The position numbers were made by a program, and so were the translations under genes. The notes under the pieces are model-generated. The model saw only the letters and a program-made list of their open reading frames with translations, made no database searches and was not told where the DNA came from. From contig CAJUCI010000013.1 in the NCBI GenBank assembly GCA_910584825.1, positions 4,502 to 68,501 on the forward strand: a stretch of DNA of 64,000 nucleotides, read 5' to 3'. The first letter of the stretch is position 1. Every line of letters starts with the position of its first letter. Origin of the DNA: an uncultured Duncaniella sp. (GTDB taxonomy: Bacteria; Bacteroidota; Bacteroidia; Bacteroidales; Muribaculaceae). Shown here in pieces: positions 1-8,568 of this stretch.

Positions 1-482
1 TGGGCACATTCTCCAAGTCGTTCGCTTCGCTCGGAGGCTTCATCGCCACAAATAAGGAAATCACCAACTTCCTGCGCCACCACTCGCGCTCCTACATCTT
101 CACCGCCAGCATCACCCCCGCCTCGACCGCAGCCGCGCTCAAGGCTCTCGAAATCATGCAGACCGAGCCGGAGCGTCAGGAAAACCTCTGGAAGCTCACC
201 AACCACGCGCTCGAGGGATTCCGCCAGGCAGGATTTGAAATCGGCCACACCTCCACCCCCATCATCCCGCTCTTCATCCGCGACGACTTCAAGACATTCG
301 CCATCACCCGCGACCTCCTCGATGAGGGCATCTTCGTCAACCCTGTGGTTTCGCCCGCCGTGGCACCCACCGACACCCTCATCCGCTTCAGCCTAATGGC
401 CACACACTCGATGGAGCAGGTTGACCGCGCACTCGAGACAATCACCCGCGTATTCAAGAAATACGACCTCCTGCAGAAATAA
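1..482 (+). CDS. spt: Serine palmitoyltransferase, C-terminal part (5' end outside window)
   Basis: PLP-dependent alpha-oxoamine synthase family. The reading frame is open from base 3 and ends with TAA at 480-482. The first visible residues, GTFSKSFASLGGF, carry the PLP-binding lysine motif (TFSK). The rest is the small C-terminal domain, including the SPIIPLF-like segment STPIIPLFIRDD and the substrate-loop region NPVVSPAVAP. In Bacteroidales this family condenses serine with an acyl-CoA to start sphingolipid synthesis in the cytoplasm. Glycine C-acetyltransferase is the main alternative, but its lysine motif normally reads differently (GTLGKA type). The gene is followed by a strong bidirectional terminator. 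The N-terminal two thirds is not visible, so nothing can be said about its start or promoter. Confidence 0.82.
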   Translation, partial: GTFSKSFASLGGFIATNKEITNFLRHHSRSYIFTASITPASTAAALKALEIMQTEPERQENLWKLTNHALEGFRQAGFEIGHTSTPIIPLFIRDDFKTFAITRDLLDEGIFVNPVVSPAVAPTDTLIRFSLMATHSMEQVDRALETITRVFKKYDLLQK

Positions 483-503
483 TCTATCGACAGGACAATC
501 ACG

Positions 504-551
504 ATACAAAGCGACGGCCGCATCACTGAAGATGCGGCCGTCGCTTTGTAT
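504..551. terminator. Bidirectional hairpin between convergent genes
   Basis: A perfect 21-bp stem (504-524 with 531-551) encloses the 6-nt loop ACTGAA. It starts 21 nt after the serine palmitoyltransferase stop and lies 27 nt from the stop of the opposing yitT-like gene. The stem begins ATACAAAG and ends CTTTGTAT, giving an A/T-rich base on each side as expected of a terminator used from both directions. Confidence 0.8.
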
Positions 552-578
552 TGCTGTAAATTTATACCAGAATCATCC

Positions 579-1526
579 TCACGAATGCCCTACCTCTTCG
601 GCGGCGAGCTCTTCGTCATGCTCAAGCTCCTCCTGTAGCTTGAGGTCCTGCTTATATTTCAGTTCGTCAAAGCCCTGGCCGTACACGCCGTTAACATTGG
701 CCTGGGTGATGAATGCCGTGGGGTCGATGCTCTTGACGATACGGAATATGGTGACCGACTCAATCTTGCGGCACACGATGAGCAGAATCTTCACAGAATG
801 CTTAGTGTACCATCCCATGCCGTCCATCACGGTGACACCTCGGCGCGCATGATGGTTGACAGCTGTAGCGATGCGCTCCCACTTGTTTGAAACAATGAGA
901 AACTGCACCGCCTGACGGTTGGTGTTGATAATCATGTCCACCATATAAGATATGATGATAAGCACCACAAAGCCATAGAGCACCTTGGCGATGTCATGCG
1001 TGAGGAAATATGACGACGAAATGATGGCAAAATCCACGAAGAGCATCGTGCGCCCTATCGACACGTTGGTGCGCTTGGCCACGATAGCCGCCACGATGTC
1101 AGTGCCGCCGGTGCTGCCGTTATGTATGAACACCAGGCCGAGTGCGATACCCGACATGATGCCGCCGAGACACACGTTCATGAAAGGCTGGCCCGGCACG
1201 AGCGGCTCGGGGAACAACGGCGGCAGAATGGTAACGACGATGGCAATCACAGTGGCCCCGAATATGGTCTTGACCACAAACTGCTTGCCCACCACAAAAT
1301 AAGCCACGGCAAGCAAAGCCAGGTTAATGGCATATTGCGTGATACCAATCATATAAGTCTTGCCCGTGAGGAGGTAGGCGATGGTGCCGAGACCGGTCAC
1401 ACCGCCGATAACCACCTTCTCAGGCAGGATGAATGCCGAAAAGCCGATTCCGTAAATAAGTATGCCCACCACTATCATAACATAGTCGCGGGCCGACATC
1501 CATAATTTCTTTCCGAGGAGCACCAT
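579..1526 (-). CDS. YitT family membrane protein (DUF161/DUF2179)
   Basis: A 315-aa integral membrane protein. The N-terminal two thirds is a run of hydrophobic segments (IVVGILIYGIGFSAFILP, then several more to about residue 200) typical of the YitT/DUF161 domain. The C-terminal soluble part (SNKWERIATAVNHHARRGVTVMDG, about residues 220-300) matches the DUF2179 domain. The function of the family is not firmly known. An upstream in-frame TTG at 1535 exists, but the ATG at 1526 sits at a sensible distance from a consensus promoter at 1553-1582. A further in-frame ATG at 1499 (MSARDYVM) is also possible. The gene is transcribed alone, convergent with the serine palmitoyltransferase gene. Confidence 0.85.
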   Translation of the reverse strand: MVLLGKKLWMSARDYVMIVVGILIYGIGFSAFILPEKVVIGGVTGLGTIAYLLTGKTYMIGITQYAINLALLAVAYFVVGKQFVVKTIFGATVIAIVVTILPPLFPEPLVPGQPFMNVCLGGIMSGIALGLVFIHNGSTGGTDIVAAIVAKRTNVSIGRTMLFVDFAIISSSYFLTHDIAKVLYGFVVLIIISYMVDMIINTNRQAVQFLIVSNKWERIATAVNHHARRGVTVMDGMGWYTKHSVKILLIVCRKIESVTIFRIVKSIDPTAFITQANVNGVYGQGFDELKYKQDLKLQEELEHDEELAAEEVGHS

Positions 1527-1552
1527 AATATGCAAATGTATTAAATCCTATG

Positions 1553-1582
1553 CAAAAGTATGCAAAAATCCCGCATTCACAA
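1553..1582 (-). promoter_or_regulatory. Promoter of the yitT-like gene
   Basis: On the minus strand, TTG (1582-1580), 19 bp, then TACTTTTG (1560-1553) fits the Bacteroidetes primary sigma consensus. A second -7-like box TACATTTG lies at 1540-1533, almost on top of the ATG. The first promoter would give a leader of about 20 nt. Confidence 0.6.
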
Positions 1583-1784
1583 AACGCCCGCCCGCGAGCC
1601 ACAATCACATATCATACACCGCGTTAGCCATTCTCTTCCTAATTGAAACCCACAGCCCCCGCTTGCCGACAAATAAGCACTTACGAGGCGCGATGACCGA
1701 CAAATCCGAAAGGCACGATTTTTCCAAATATTTTTCAGGGAATAATTTTGCGCCCGGCAAGTGTTAATAATACTTAACCAAACA

Positions 1785-1814
1785 TTGATAATCGTTAGAA
1801 AATCACTACCTTTG
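1785..1814 (+). promoter_or_regulatory. Promoter of the rplM-rpsI operon
   Basis: TTG (1785-1787), 19 bp, TACCTTTG (1807-1814) matches the Bacteroidetes consensus exactly. It predicts transcription starting near 1820 and a leader of about 105 nt before rplM. The rest of the 1527-1925 gap is AT-rich with no gene visible. Confidence 0.75.
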
Positions 1815-1840
1815 CAGTCCGATTATGTCCAATTAATAAA

Positions 1841-1893
1841 CCACGGCAACGGCACCCGAGCTTTTGGCCAAGCGGAGGCCCACCCGAGCCGAA
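1841..1893 (+). ncRNA. Putative structured leader of rplM (L13)
   Basis: The 5' UTR can fold into a nested hairpin. CGGC at 1844-1847 pairs with GCCG at 1888-1891, and an inner GGCC (1866-1869) pairs with GGCC (1877-1880) around a 7-nt loop. The octamer CACCCGAG occurs twice (1853-1860 and 1881-1888). Ribosomal-protein operons are often autoregulated through such leaders; that this one binds L13 is an inference from position only. Confidence 0.45.
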
Positions 1894-1925
1894 ACAGTAA
1901 CTATCTATTAATTAAGCATTAAAAC

Positions 1926-2405
1926 GTGGATACTTTAAGCTACAAGACCCTTACACCCAACGCCCAGAACGTTGAGCACAAGTGGGTCGTAATCGATGCA
2001 ACCGACCAGGTACTTGGTCGTCTCTGCGCCACAATCGCCCTCATTCTCCGCGGCAAGAACAAGCCCAGCTACTCACCCAACATGGAGTGTGGCGACAACG
2101 TAATCGTCATCAACGCCGACAAGGTGAAGCTCACCGGCAAGAAATGGACTGACCGCGAGTACCTCTCTTACACCGGTTATCCCGGCGGCCAGCGCGTAGC
2201 TACCCCCGAGATTATGATGAAGAAGTCGTTCAACAAGCACATCAAGCCCGGCTACCACCCCCTCTTTATCAAGGTGGTCAAGGGAATGCTCCCCAAGAAC
2301 CGTCTTGGCCGCACCCTCATCGGCAACATGCACGTCTACAACGGCCCCACTCATCCCCACGAGGCTCAGAACCCCGAAGTCATCGATATTAACAAAATCA
2401 AATAA
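1926..2405 (+). CDS. rplM: 50S ribosomal protein L13
   Basis: A 159-aa protein beginning MDTLSYKTLTPN and continuing with WVVIDATDQVLGRLCATIALILRG, the conserved N-terminal half of L13. The GMLPKNRLGR segment near residues 120-130 is the L13 signature. L13 is an early assembly protein of the large subunit. The start is GTG at 1926; no upstream in-frame ATG is visible, and the next ATG would cut into the conserved domain. It is followed after 7 nt by rpsI, the classical L13-S9 pair, and preceded by a promoter and a probable structured leader. Confidence 0.96.
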   Translation: MDTLSYKTLTPNAQNVEHKWVVIDATDQVLGRLCATIALILRGKNKPSYSPNMECGDNVIVINADKVKLTGKKWTDREYLSYTGYPGGQRVATPEIMMKKSFNKHIKPGYHPLFIKVVKGMLPKNRLGRTLIGNMHVYNGPTHPHEAQNPEVIDINKIK

Positions 2406-2412
2406 TTGAAGA

Positions 2413-2799
2413 ATGGAATCAGTTAATGCAGTAGGCCGCCGTAAGGCCGCCGTGGCCCGCGTAATCGTGAAGGAAGGCAACGGCCAAATCACCATCAACA
2501 AGCGTCCCCTCGACGTATACTTCCCCTCTTCAATCCTCCAGTACATCGTGAAGCAGCCCCTGCTCACCCTCGACCAGGCCGAGAAGTATGACATCCATGT
2601 CAACCTCAACGGCGGCGGTTACAAGGGACAGGCCGAGGCTCTCCGTCTGGCCATCGCACGCGCCCTCGTAAAAATCAACCCCGAGGACAAGCACGCACTG
2701 CGCGTAGAGGGCTTCATGACCCGCGACCCCCGCGTCGTGGAGCGCAAGAAGCCGGGACGTCCCAAAGCACGCAAGCGTTTCCAGTTCTCCAAGCGTTAA
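2413..2799 (+). CDS. rpsI: 30S ribosomal protein S9
   Basis: A 128-aa protein, the usual length. It begins MESVNAVGRRKAAVARV, the universal VGRRK(T/A)(A/S)xARV opening, and ends KKPGRPKARKRFQFSKR, the basic tail that reaches the P-site of the 30S subunit. The GGGYKGQAEALRLAIARAL segment (about residues 66-85) is strongly conserved. It lies 7 nt after rplM and should be co-transcribed with it; rpsB and tsf follow after a 139-nt gap. Confidence 0.97.
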   Translation: MESVNAVGRRKAAVARVIVKEGNGQITINKRPLDVYFPSSILQYIVKQPLLTLDQAEKYDIHVNLNGGGYKGQAEALRLAIARALVKINPEDKHALRVEGFMTRDPRVVERKKPGRPKARKRFQFSKR

Positions 2800-2826
2800 T
2801 CCCCTTACGAGCTTAACGATATTAAT

Positions 2827-2896
2827 GCGCGCTTAGCGCGCGACTACAGTGTTTAGCATCTAAACCCCGGAGATGGACACGTTCCCTACTCCCCGG
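2827..2896 (+). other. Stem-loops in the rpsI-rpsB gap
   Basis: Two structured stretches sit between S9 and S2. GCGCGC (2827-2832) pairs with GCGCGC (2836-2841) around a 3-nt loop. A weaker pairing uses CCGG at 2867-2870 and 2893-2896. Neither is followed by a T-run, so termination is not obvious. A leader that regulates rpsB is possible. No TAnnTTTG box was found in this gap. Confidence 0.3.
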
Positions 2897-2938
2897 TTGT
2901 AAATTCAAAAAGAACGTAAACAACACCGACACACAACA

Positions 2939-3781
2939 ATGTCAACACCCAATTTCGACCAACTCCTCGAAGCAGGCTGCCATTTTGGCCACATGAAAAG
3001 AAAATGGAATCCTGCTATGGCTCCTTACATCTTCATGGAGCGCAACGGTATCCACATCATCGACCTCTATAAGACCCAGGCCAAGCTCGAAGAAGCAGCC
3101 AACGTGCTCCGCAACTTCGCCAAGAGCGGCAAGAAGATTCTCTTCGTAGCCACCAAGAAGCAGGCCAAGGAAATCCTCGCCGAGAAGGCTCAGAGCGTAG
3201 GCATGCCCTACGTTATCGAGCGTTGGCCCGGCGGCATGCTCACCAACTTCCCCACCATCCGCAAGGCAGTGAAGAAGATGGCATCCATCGACAAGATGGC
3301 CAAGGACGGCACATTTGACAACCTCTCAAAGCGTGAGAAGCTGCAGATTACCCGTCAGCGCGCCAAGCTCGAGAAGAACCTCGGCTCAATCGCTGACCTC
3401 AACCGTCTCCCCTCGGCACTCTTCGTAGTTGACGTATGCAAGGAGCACATCGCCGTAGCAGAGGCCAACCGTCTCGGCATCCCCGTGTTCGCTATCGTCG
3501 ACACCAACTCCAACCCCAACGACGTTGATTACGTAATCCCCGCCAACGACGACGCATCAAAGTCAATCGACCTCATCCTCTCTACCGTATGCGAAGCCAT
3601 CAACGAGGGCCTCGCCGAGCGCAAGGTTGAGAAGGCTGACGAGAAGGCTTCGTCAGAGAACGGCGAGGCAGCTCCCCGTCGCGAGAACGGCCGCCGTCGC
3701 GTAGCCCGTCGCAACGACGCTGCCGAGGCTGAGACCGCCGAGGCTCCCGCAGCTGAGGCTCCCGCCGAGGTTGCCGAGTAA
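2939..3781 (+). CDS. rpsB: 30S ribosomal protein S2 with acidic Ala/Glu-rich tail
   Basis: A 280-aa protein. Residues 1-225 are the S2 domain: FDQLLEAGCHFGHMKRKWNP at the N-terminus, then ERWPGGMLTNFPTIRK and SALFVVDVCKEHIAVAEANRLGIP. S2 joins the small subunit late and helps bind S1. The last 55 residues form an unusual tail, first charged with arginines (RRENGRRRVARRND) and then a repeating Ala-Glu-Ala-Pro pattern. Similar tails occur in other Bacteroidetes S2 proteins. The start ATG at 2939 gives the conserved MSTPNFDQLLEAG opening. tsf follows after 80 nt, as in many bacteria. Confidence 0.96.
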   Translation: MSTPNFDQLLEAGCHFGHMKRKWNPAMAPYIFMERNGIHIIDLYKTQAKLEEAANVLRNFAKSGKKILFVATKKQAKEILAEKAQSVGMPYVIERWPGGMLTNFPTIRKAVKKMASIDKMAKDGTFDNLSKREKLQITRQRAKLEKNLGSIADLNRLPSALFVVDVCKEHIAVAEANRLGIPVFAIVDTNSNPNDVDYVIPANDDASKSIDLILSTVCEAINEGLAERKVEKADEKASSENGEAAPRRENGRRRVARRNDAAEAETAEAPAAEAPAEVAE

Positions 3782-3861
3782 TCGACACGCCACTGCGACA
3801 CACACTCTCTCCTCCAAACAACAACTCATTATTAAGGAACTACCAAAAACTTCATACAATT

Positions 3862-4854
3862 ATGGCAGTTACAATGGCAGAAATCACCAAGCTGCGCAAC
3901 CTCACAAGTGCCGGCCTGATGGACTGCAAAAAAGCTCTCGCCGAGACCAACGGTGACATCGAAGCCGCTGTCGAAATCCTCCGCAAGAAGGGTCAGGCAG
4001 TAGCCGCCAAGCGCGAAGACCGCCAGGCTTCAGAAGGCGTGGTTATCGCCAAGAACGAAGGCAACTTCGCCGCCATCCTCGCCCTCAACTGTGAGACTGA
4101 CTTCGTAGCCAAGAACGCCGGCTTCGTCGAGCTTGCCAACAAGCTCATGGACCTCGTGATGGCCAACAAGTTCAAGACCGTTGATGAACTCAAGGCATTC
4201 ACCGTAGACGGCCAGACCGTAGCCGACCTCATCACCGAGGAGAGCGGCAAGACCGGCGAGAAGACCGAAATCGGCGCATACGCTATCGTAGAGGCTCCCA
4301 CCACCGCAGCCTACAACCACTTCAACAACAAGCTCGCCGCCATCGTAGGCTTCAACCTCGAGGGCGTTGACGCTCAGATTGGCCGCGAAGTGTGCATGCA
4401 GATTGCATCGATGAACCCCGTAGCCGTTTCGCGCAACGACGTGCCCCAGGCCACTATCGACCAGGAGATTGCCGTCGCTGTCGAGAAGACCAAGCAGGAG
4501 CAGGTACGCAAGGCCGTTGAGGCAGCCCTCAAGAAGGCCGGCTTCAACCCCAACCACTTCGATTCTGAGGACCACATCGAGTCAAACATCTCGAAGGGCT
4601 GGATTACCGAAGAGGATGCAGCCAAGGGTCGCGAAATCATCAAGACCACCGCTGAGGCCAAGGCAGCCAACCTCCCCGAGGCTATGATTCAGAACATCGC
4701 CAACGGTCGTCTCAACAAGTTCTTCAAGGAGTCCTGCCTCATGGAGCAGGAGTACGTTCAGGACAGCAAGCTCACCGTGGGCCAGTTCCTCGACAACTCG
4801 CAGAAGGGTCTCGTTGTAGTAGACTTCAAGCGTGTAAACCTCAATCAGGACTAA
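3862..4854 (+). CDS. tsf: Elongation factor Ts
   Basis: A 330-aa nucleotide exchange factor for EF-Tu. The N-terminal UBA-like domain reads ITKLRNLTSAGLMDCKKALAE. The core contains the conserved NCETDFVAKN motif (about residues 75-85), which contacts EF-Tu. The C-terminal segment GRLNKFFKESCLMEQ (about residues 285-300) is typical. The start at 3862 gives MAVTMAEITKL; a second in-frame ATG lies four codons later, and either is possible. It follows rpsB after 80 nt and is closed by a strong terminator. Confidence 0.96.
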   Translation: MAVTMAEITKLRNLTSAGLMDCKKALAETNGDIEAAVEILRKKGQAVAAKREDRQASEGVVIAKNEGNFAAILALNCETDFVAKNAGFVELANKLMDLVMANKFKTVDELKAFTVDGQTVADLITEESGKTGEKTEIGAYAIVEAPTTAAYNHFNNKLAAIVGFNLEGVDAQIGREVCMQIASMNPVAVSRNDVPQATIDQEIAVAVEKTKQEQVRKAVEAALKKAGFNPNHFDSEDHIESNISKGWITEEDAAKGREIIKTTAEAKAANLPEAMIQNIANGRLNKFFKESCLMEQEYVQDSKLTVGQFLDNSQKGLVVVDFKRVNLNQD

Positions 4855-4883
4855 TCAGCCAGCACAAGGCTTAGACCTATACC

Positions 4884-4924
4884 GTAACCGCTCCGGCAAT
4901 CATGCCGGGGCGGTTACTTTTTTT
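4884..4924 (+). terminator. Intrinsic terminator after tsf
   Basis: The stem GTAACCGC(T)CCGGC / GCCGG(G)GCGGTTAC with loop AATCAT (4884-4917) is followed by seven T (4918-4924). It closes the ribosomal-protein/tsf transcript 30 nt after the tsf stop. Confidence 0.9.
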
Positions 4925-5009
4925 GCCACGCCACGTTTATATTACACGCCGATTACTCGCAAAATGCTTAAAAATGCAAAGCGGATTAGGGGAATTTGCA
5001 AATAATTTG

Positions 5010-5017
5010 TAACTTTG
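5010..5017 (+). promoter_or_regulatory. -7 box of the leucine operon promoter
   Basis: TAACTTTG fits the Bacteroidetes TAnnTTTG box, 25 nt before the leuA start. No TTG is found at the usual distance upstream, so the promoter may need an activator or tolerate a poor -33 box. No leader-peptide attenuator or T-box fits in the short leader. Confidence 0.5.
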
Positions 5018-5042
5018 CGCACCAATAGGAAAACATTAGCTT

Positions 5043-6539
5043 ATGAGCGACAGATTATACATTTTTGACACCACGCTCCGCGACGGCGAGCAGGTGCCGG
5101 GATGTCAGTTGAACACGGTAGAGAAAATCGAGGTAGCCAAGGCACTCGAAGCTCTCGGCGTCGACGTAATCGAAGCCGGATTTCCCGTGTCAAGCCCCGG
5201 CGATTTCAACTCGGTAGTAGAAATATCCAAGGCCGTGACATGGCCTACAATATGCGCACTTACCCGCGCCGTAGAGAACGACATCCGCGTGGCAGCCGAC
5301 GCGCTTAAATATGCCAAGCACCCGCGCATCCACACCGGCATCGGCACATCCGACCAGCATATACGCTACAAATTCAACTCCAACCGTGAGGAGATTATCG
5401 AGCGTGCCGTCGGAGCCGTGGCCTATGCCAAGAAGTTTGTCGAAGATGTGCAGTTCTATGCCGAGGACGCAGGACGCACCGACAACGAATACCTCGCACG
5501 TGTTGTCGAGGCCGTAATCAAGGCCGGAGCCACCGTAATCAATATCCCCGACACTACGGGCTACTGCCTCCCCTCGGAGTTCGGAGCCAAAATCAAATAC
5601 CTCATGGAGCATGTCGACGGCATCGACAAAGTGGTCATCGCCACGCACTGCCACAATGACCTGGGCATGGCCACGGCCAACACCGTGTCGGGCATCATCA
5701 ACGGTGCCCGTCAGGCCGAGGTGACCATCAACGGCATCGGCGAACGTGCGGGCAACACCGCGCTCGAGGAGGTGGTGATGACATTCCGCTCACACAAGGA
5801 GCTGGGCATTGACACCAACATCAACACCACAAAGATTACCGGCATGAGCCGACTCGTGTCGAGCCTCATGAACATGCCCGTCCAGCCCAACAAGGCCATC
5901 GTGGGCCGCAACGCATTCGCCCACTCGTCAGGCATCCATCAGGACGGCGTGCTCAAGAACCGCGAGAGCTACGAGATTATCGACCCCAAGGATGTGGGCA
6001 TCGACGAGAACTCAATCGTGCTCACCGCCCGCAGCGGACGCGCCGCGCTCAAGCACCGTCTGCACGTGCTCGGCTGCGACCTCACCTCCGAGCAGCTCGA
6101 CAAGGCTTACGAGGCATTCCTCAAGCTGGCCGACCGCAAGAAGGAAATCAATGACGACGACGTGCTCATGATAGCCGGACAGCATCGCAAGGCATCGTCG
6201 CGCATCAAGCTCGACTTCCTCCAGGTCACATCGGGCGTCGGCGTACACTCGGTGGCAAGCGTCGGACTCGACATCGCCGGCGAGAAATTCGAGGCATGCG
6301 CCTCGGGCAACGGCCCTGTCGACGCCGCCATCTCGGCAATCAAGATTATCATACGCCGCAAGATGCTCGTCAAGGAATTCCTCATCCAGGCCATCAACAA
6401 GGGCAGCAACGATGTGGGCAAGGTGCACATGACCGTCGAGCATGACGGCATGTCGTACTACGGCTTCTCGGCCAACACCGACATCGTGGCAGCCAGTGCC
6501 GAGGCATTCATCGACGCCATCAACAAATTCGTGAGATAA
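5043..6539 (+). CDS. leuA: 2-isopropylmalate synthase
   Basis: A 498-aa cytoplasmic enzyme condensing acetyl-CoA with 2-ketoisovalerate, the committed step of leucine synthesis. The N-terminal TIM barrel starts LYIFDTTLRDGEQVPGCQL, with the DTTLRDGEQ catalytic and metal-site motif. THCHNDLGMA (about residues 200-209) supplies the metal-binding HxH. NGIGERAGNTALEEVVM is conserved. The C-terminal 120 residues (about 380-498) form the LeuA dimer and leucine-feedback domain. It heads leuA-leuC-leuD-leuA2-leuB, with a 24-nt gap to leuC. Confidence 0.95.
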   Translation: MSDRLYIFDTTLRDGEQVPGCQLNTVEKIEVAKALEALGVDVIEAGFPVSSPGDFNSVVEISKAVTWPTICALTRAVENDIRVAADALKYAKHPRIHTGIGTSDQHIRYKFNSNREEIIERAVGAVAYAKKFVEDVQFYAEDAGRTDNEYLARVVEAVIKAGATVINIPDTTGYCLPSEFGAKIKYLMEHVDGIDKVVIATHCHNDLGMATANTVSGIINGARQAEVTINGIGERAGNTALEEVVMTFRSHKELGIDTNINTTKITGMSRLVSSLMNMPVQPNKAIVGRNAFAHSSGIHQDGVLKNRESYEIIDPKDVGIDENSIVLTARSGRAALKHRLHVLGCDLTSEQLDKAYEAFLKLADRKKEINDDDVLMIAGQHRKASSRIKLDFLQVTSGVGVHSVASVGLDIAGEKFEACASGNGPVDAAISAIKIIIRRKMLVKEFLIQAINKGSNDVGKVHMTVEHDGMSYYGFSANTDIVAASAEAFIDAINKFVR

Positions 6540-6563
6540 CAACTCTGACACAAGACACCCCCT

Positions 6564-7958
6564 ATGCCTAAGACTCTTTTCGACAAGATATGGGACGCAC
6601 ATGTGGTAAACCGCATCCCCGACGGTCCCGACCAGTTATACATTGACCGCCATTACTGCCATGAGGTGACAAGCCCGCAGGCCTTTGAGGGACTGCGCCG
6701 CCGCGGCATCAAGGTAATGCGTCCCGAGCGCACCTACTGCTCGCCCGACCACAACATCCCCACCCTCAATCAGGACAAACCGATTGCCGACCCCGTGTCA
6801 CGCAACCAGGTAGACACACTCACCAGGAACGCCACCGAGTTCGGCGTCACACTCTACGGCCTCGGCCACCCCAAGAACGGCATCATCCATGTCATCGGCC
6901 CGGAGAACGGCCTCACCCTCCCCGGCATGACACTCGTGTGCGGCGACTCGCACACCTCGACCCACGGAGCACTCGGAGCCGTAGCCTTCGGCATCGGCAC
7001 CAGCGAGGTTGAGATGGTGCTCGCGTCGCAGTGCATCATCCAGCCCAAACCCAAGAAGATGCGCATCACCGTTGACGGCAGCCTCCGTCCCGGCGTCACA
7101 GCCAAGGACATCGCCCTCTACATCATCGCCAAGATGACCACCGGCGGAGCCACAGGCTACTTCGTGGAGTACGCAGGCGAGGCCATCCGCGCACTATCGA
7201 TGGAGGAGCGCATGACCCTCTGCAACCTCTCCATCGAGATGGGCGCACGCGGCGGCATGATTGCTCCCGACGAGAAGACAATCGAATATGTCAAAGGGCG
7301 CGAGTTCGCACCCAAGGGGGAGGAGTGGGACAAGGCCGTGGCCTACTGGCGCACTCTCCACACCGACGAGGGAGCGGAGTTTGACCGCGAAATCCGCTTT
7401 GACGCAGCCGACATCGAGCCGCGCATCACCTATGGCACCAACCCCGGCATGGGCATCGGCATCACCGAGTGCATCCCCGCACCCGACCCCGAGGACGAGC
7501 AGGGCAAGATTTCATATGAGAAGGCCCTGAAATACATGGGCTTCGAGACGGGCCAGTGCCTGCTCGGCACGCCGGTCGACTACGTATTTCTCGGCTCATG
7601 CACCAACGGCCGCATCGAGGACTTCCGCGCGTTTGCCAACTTTGTCAAGGGCAAGAAGAAAGCTCCCGGCGTGACCGCATGGATTGTGCCCGGCTCATGG
7701 GGCGTGGACAGGCAGATACGCGAGGAAGGCATCGACAAGATTCTCGCCGACGCCGGATTTGAACTGCGCCAGCCCGGATGCTCGGCATGTCTCGCCATGA
7801 ACGAGGACAAGATTCCCGCCGGCATGCTGGCCGTGTCGACCTCCAACCGCAACTTTGAAGGCCGTCAGGGCCCCGGCGCACGCACCATCCTCGCCGGACC
7901 GCTCGTAGCCGCCGCTGCTGCCATCACAGGCAAAATCACCGACCCCCGCACACTTTAG
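6564..7958 (+). CDS. leuC: 3-isopropylmalate dehydratase large subunit
   Basis: A 464-aa aconitase-family subunit that, with LeuD, isomerises 2- to 3-isopropylmalate. The cysteines that hold the [4Fe-4S] cluster are visible in FLGSCTNGRIED (near residue 347) and QPGCSACLAMNED (near residues 407 and 410). GDSHTSTHGALGAVAFGIGTSEVE is the conserved substrate loop. STSNRNFEGRQGPGA near the C-terminus is the family signature. It lies 24 nt after leuA and 8 nt before leuD. Confidence 0.96.
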   Translation: MPKTLFDKIWDAHVVNRIPDGPDQLYIDRHYCHEVTSPQAFEGLRRRGIKVMRPERTYCSPDHNIPTLNQDKPIADPVSRNQVDTLTRNATEFGVTLYGLGHPKNGIIHVIGPENGLTLPGMTLVCGDSHTSTHGALGAVAFGIGTSEVEMVLASQCIIQPKPKKMRITVDGSLRPGVTAKDIALYIIAKMTTGGATGYFVEYAGEAIRALSMEERMTLCNLSIEMGARGGMIAPDEKTIEYVKGREFAPKGEEWDKAVAYWRTLHTDEGAEFDREIRFDAADIEPRITYGTNPGMGIGITECIPAPDPEDEQGKISYEKALKYMGFETGQCLLGTPVDYVFLGSCTNGRIEDFRAFANFVKGKKKAPGVTAWIVPGSWGVDRQIREEGIDKILADAGFELRQPGCSACLAMNEDKIPAGMLAVSTSNRNFEGRQGPGARTILAGPLVAAAAAITGKITDPRTL

Positions 7959-7966
7959 AGTCAATC

Positions 7967-8560
7967 ATGAAAGAAAAATTCACCACCATCATATCATCGT
8001 GCGTTCCCCTGCCTATGGAGAACGTCGATACCGACCAGATTATACCCGCACGATTCCTCAAGGCCACATCGCGAGAGGGATTCGGCGACAACCTCTTCCG
8101 AGACTGGCGTTACGACAAGGACAACAACCCCATCAGCTCGTTCGTGCTCAACGACCCGACCTACTCGGGCTGCGTGCTCGTGGCCGGTAAGAACTTCGGC
8201 TCAGGCTCGTCGCGCGAACATGCCGCGTGGGCCATCCACGACTACGGCTTCCGCGTAGTGGTGTCGAGCTTCTTTGCCGACATCCACAAGCAAAACGAGC
8301 TTAACTGCTTCGTGCTCCCCGTCACCGTTAGCGAGGAGTTCCTTGCCGAGCTTTTCGCCTCGATAGCCGCCGACCCCAAGACACAGGTCAAGGTGGACCT
8401 GCCCTCGCAGACCATCACCAACCTGGCCACAGGCAAGTCGGAGACTTTCGACATCAACCCCTACAAGAAGCAGTGTCTCAGCGAGGGACTCGACGACGTG
8501 GAGTATCTCCTCTCCAAGCGCGCCGACATCGAACAGTTTGAATCCAACCGCCGACAGTGA
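7967..8560 (+). CDS. leuD: 3-isopropylmalate dehydratase small subunit
   Basis: A 197-aa partner of LeuC, the expected length. It opens with a swivel-domain sequence containing PMENVDTDQIIPARFLK. The conserved GKNFGSGSSREHAAWA motif (about residues 70-85) lines the active site. It is 8 nt downstream of leuC. Its TGA stop overlaps a possible GTG start for the next gene, indicating tight coupling. Confidence 0.95.
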   Translation: MKEKFTTIISSCVPLPMENVDTDQIIPARFLKATSREGFGDNLFRDWRYDKDNNPISSFVLNDPTYSGCVLVAGKNFGSGSSREHAAWAIHDYGFRVVVSSFFADIHKQNELNCFVLPVTVSEEFLAELFASIAADPKTQVKVDLPSQTITNLATGKSETFDINPYKKQCLSEGLDDVEYLLSKRADIEQFESNRRQ

Positions 8561-8568
8561 CACAAGGG

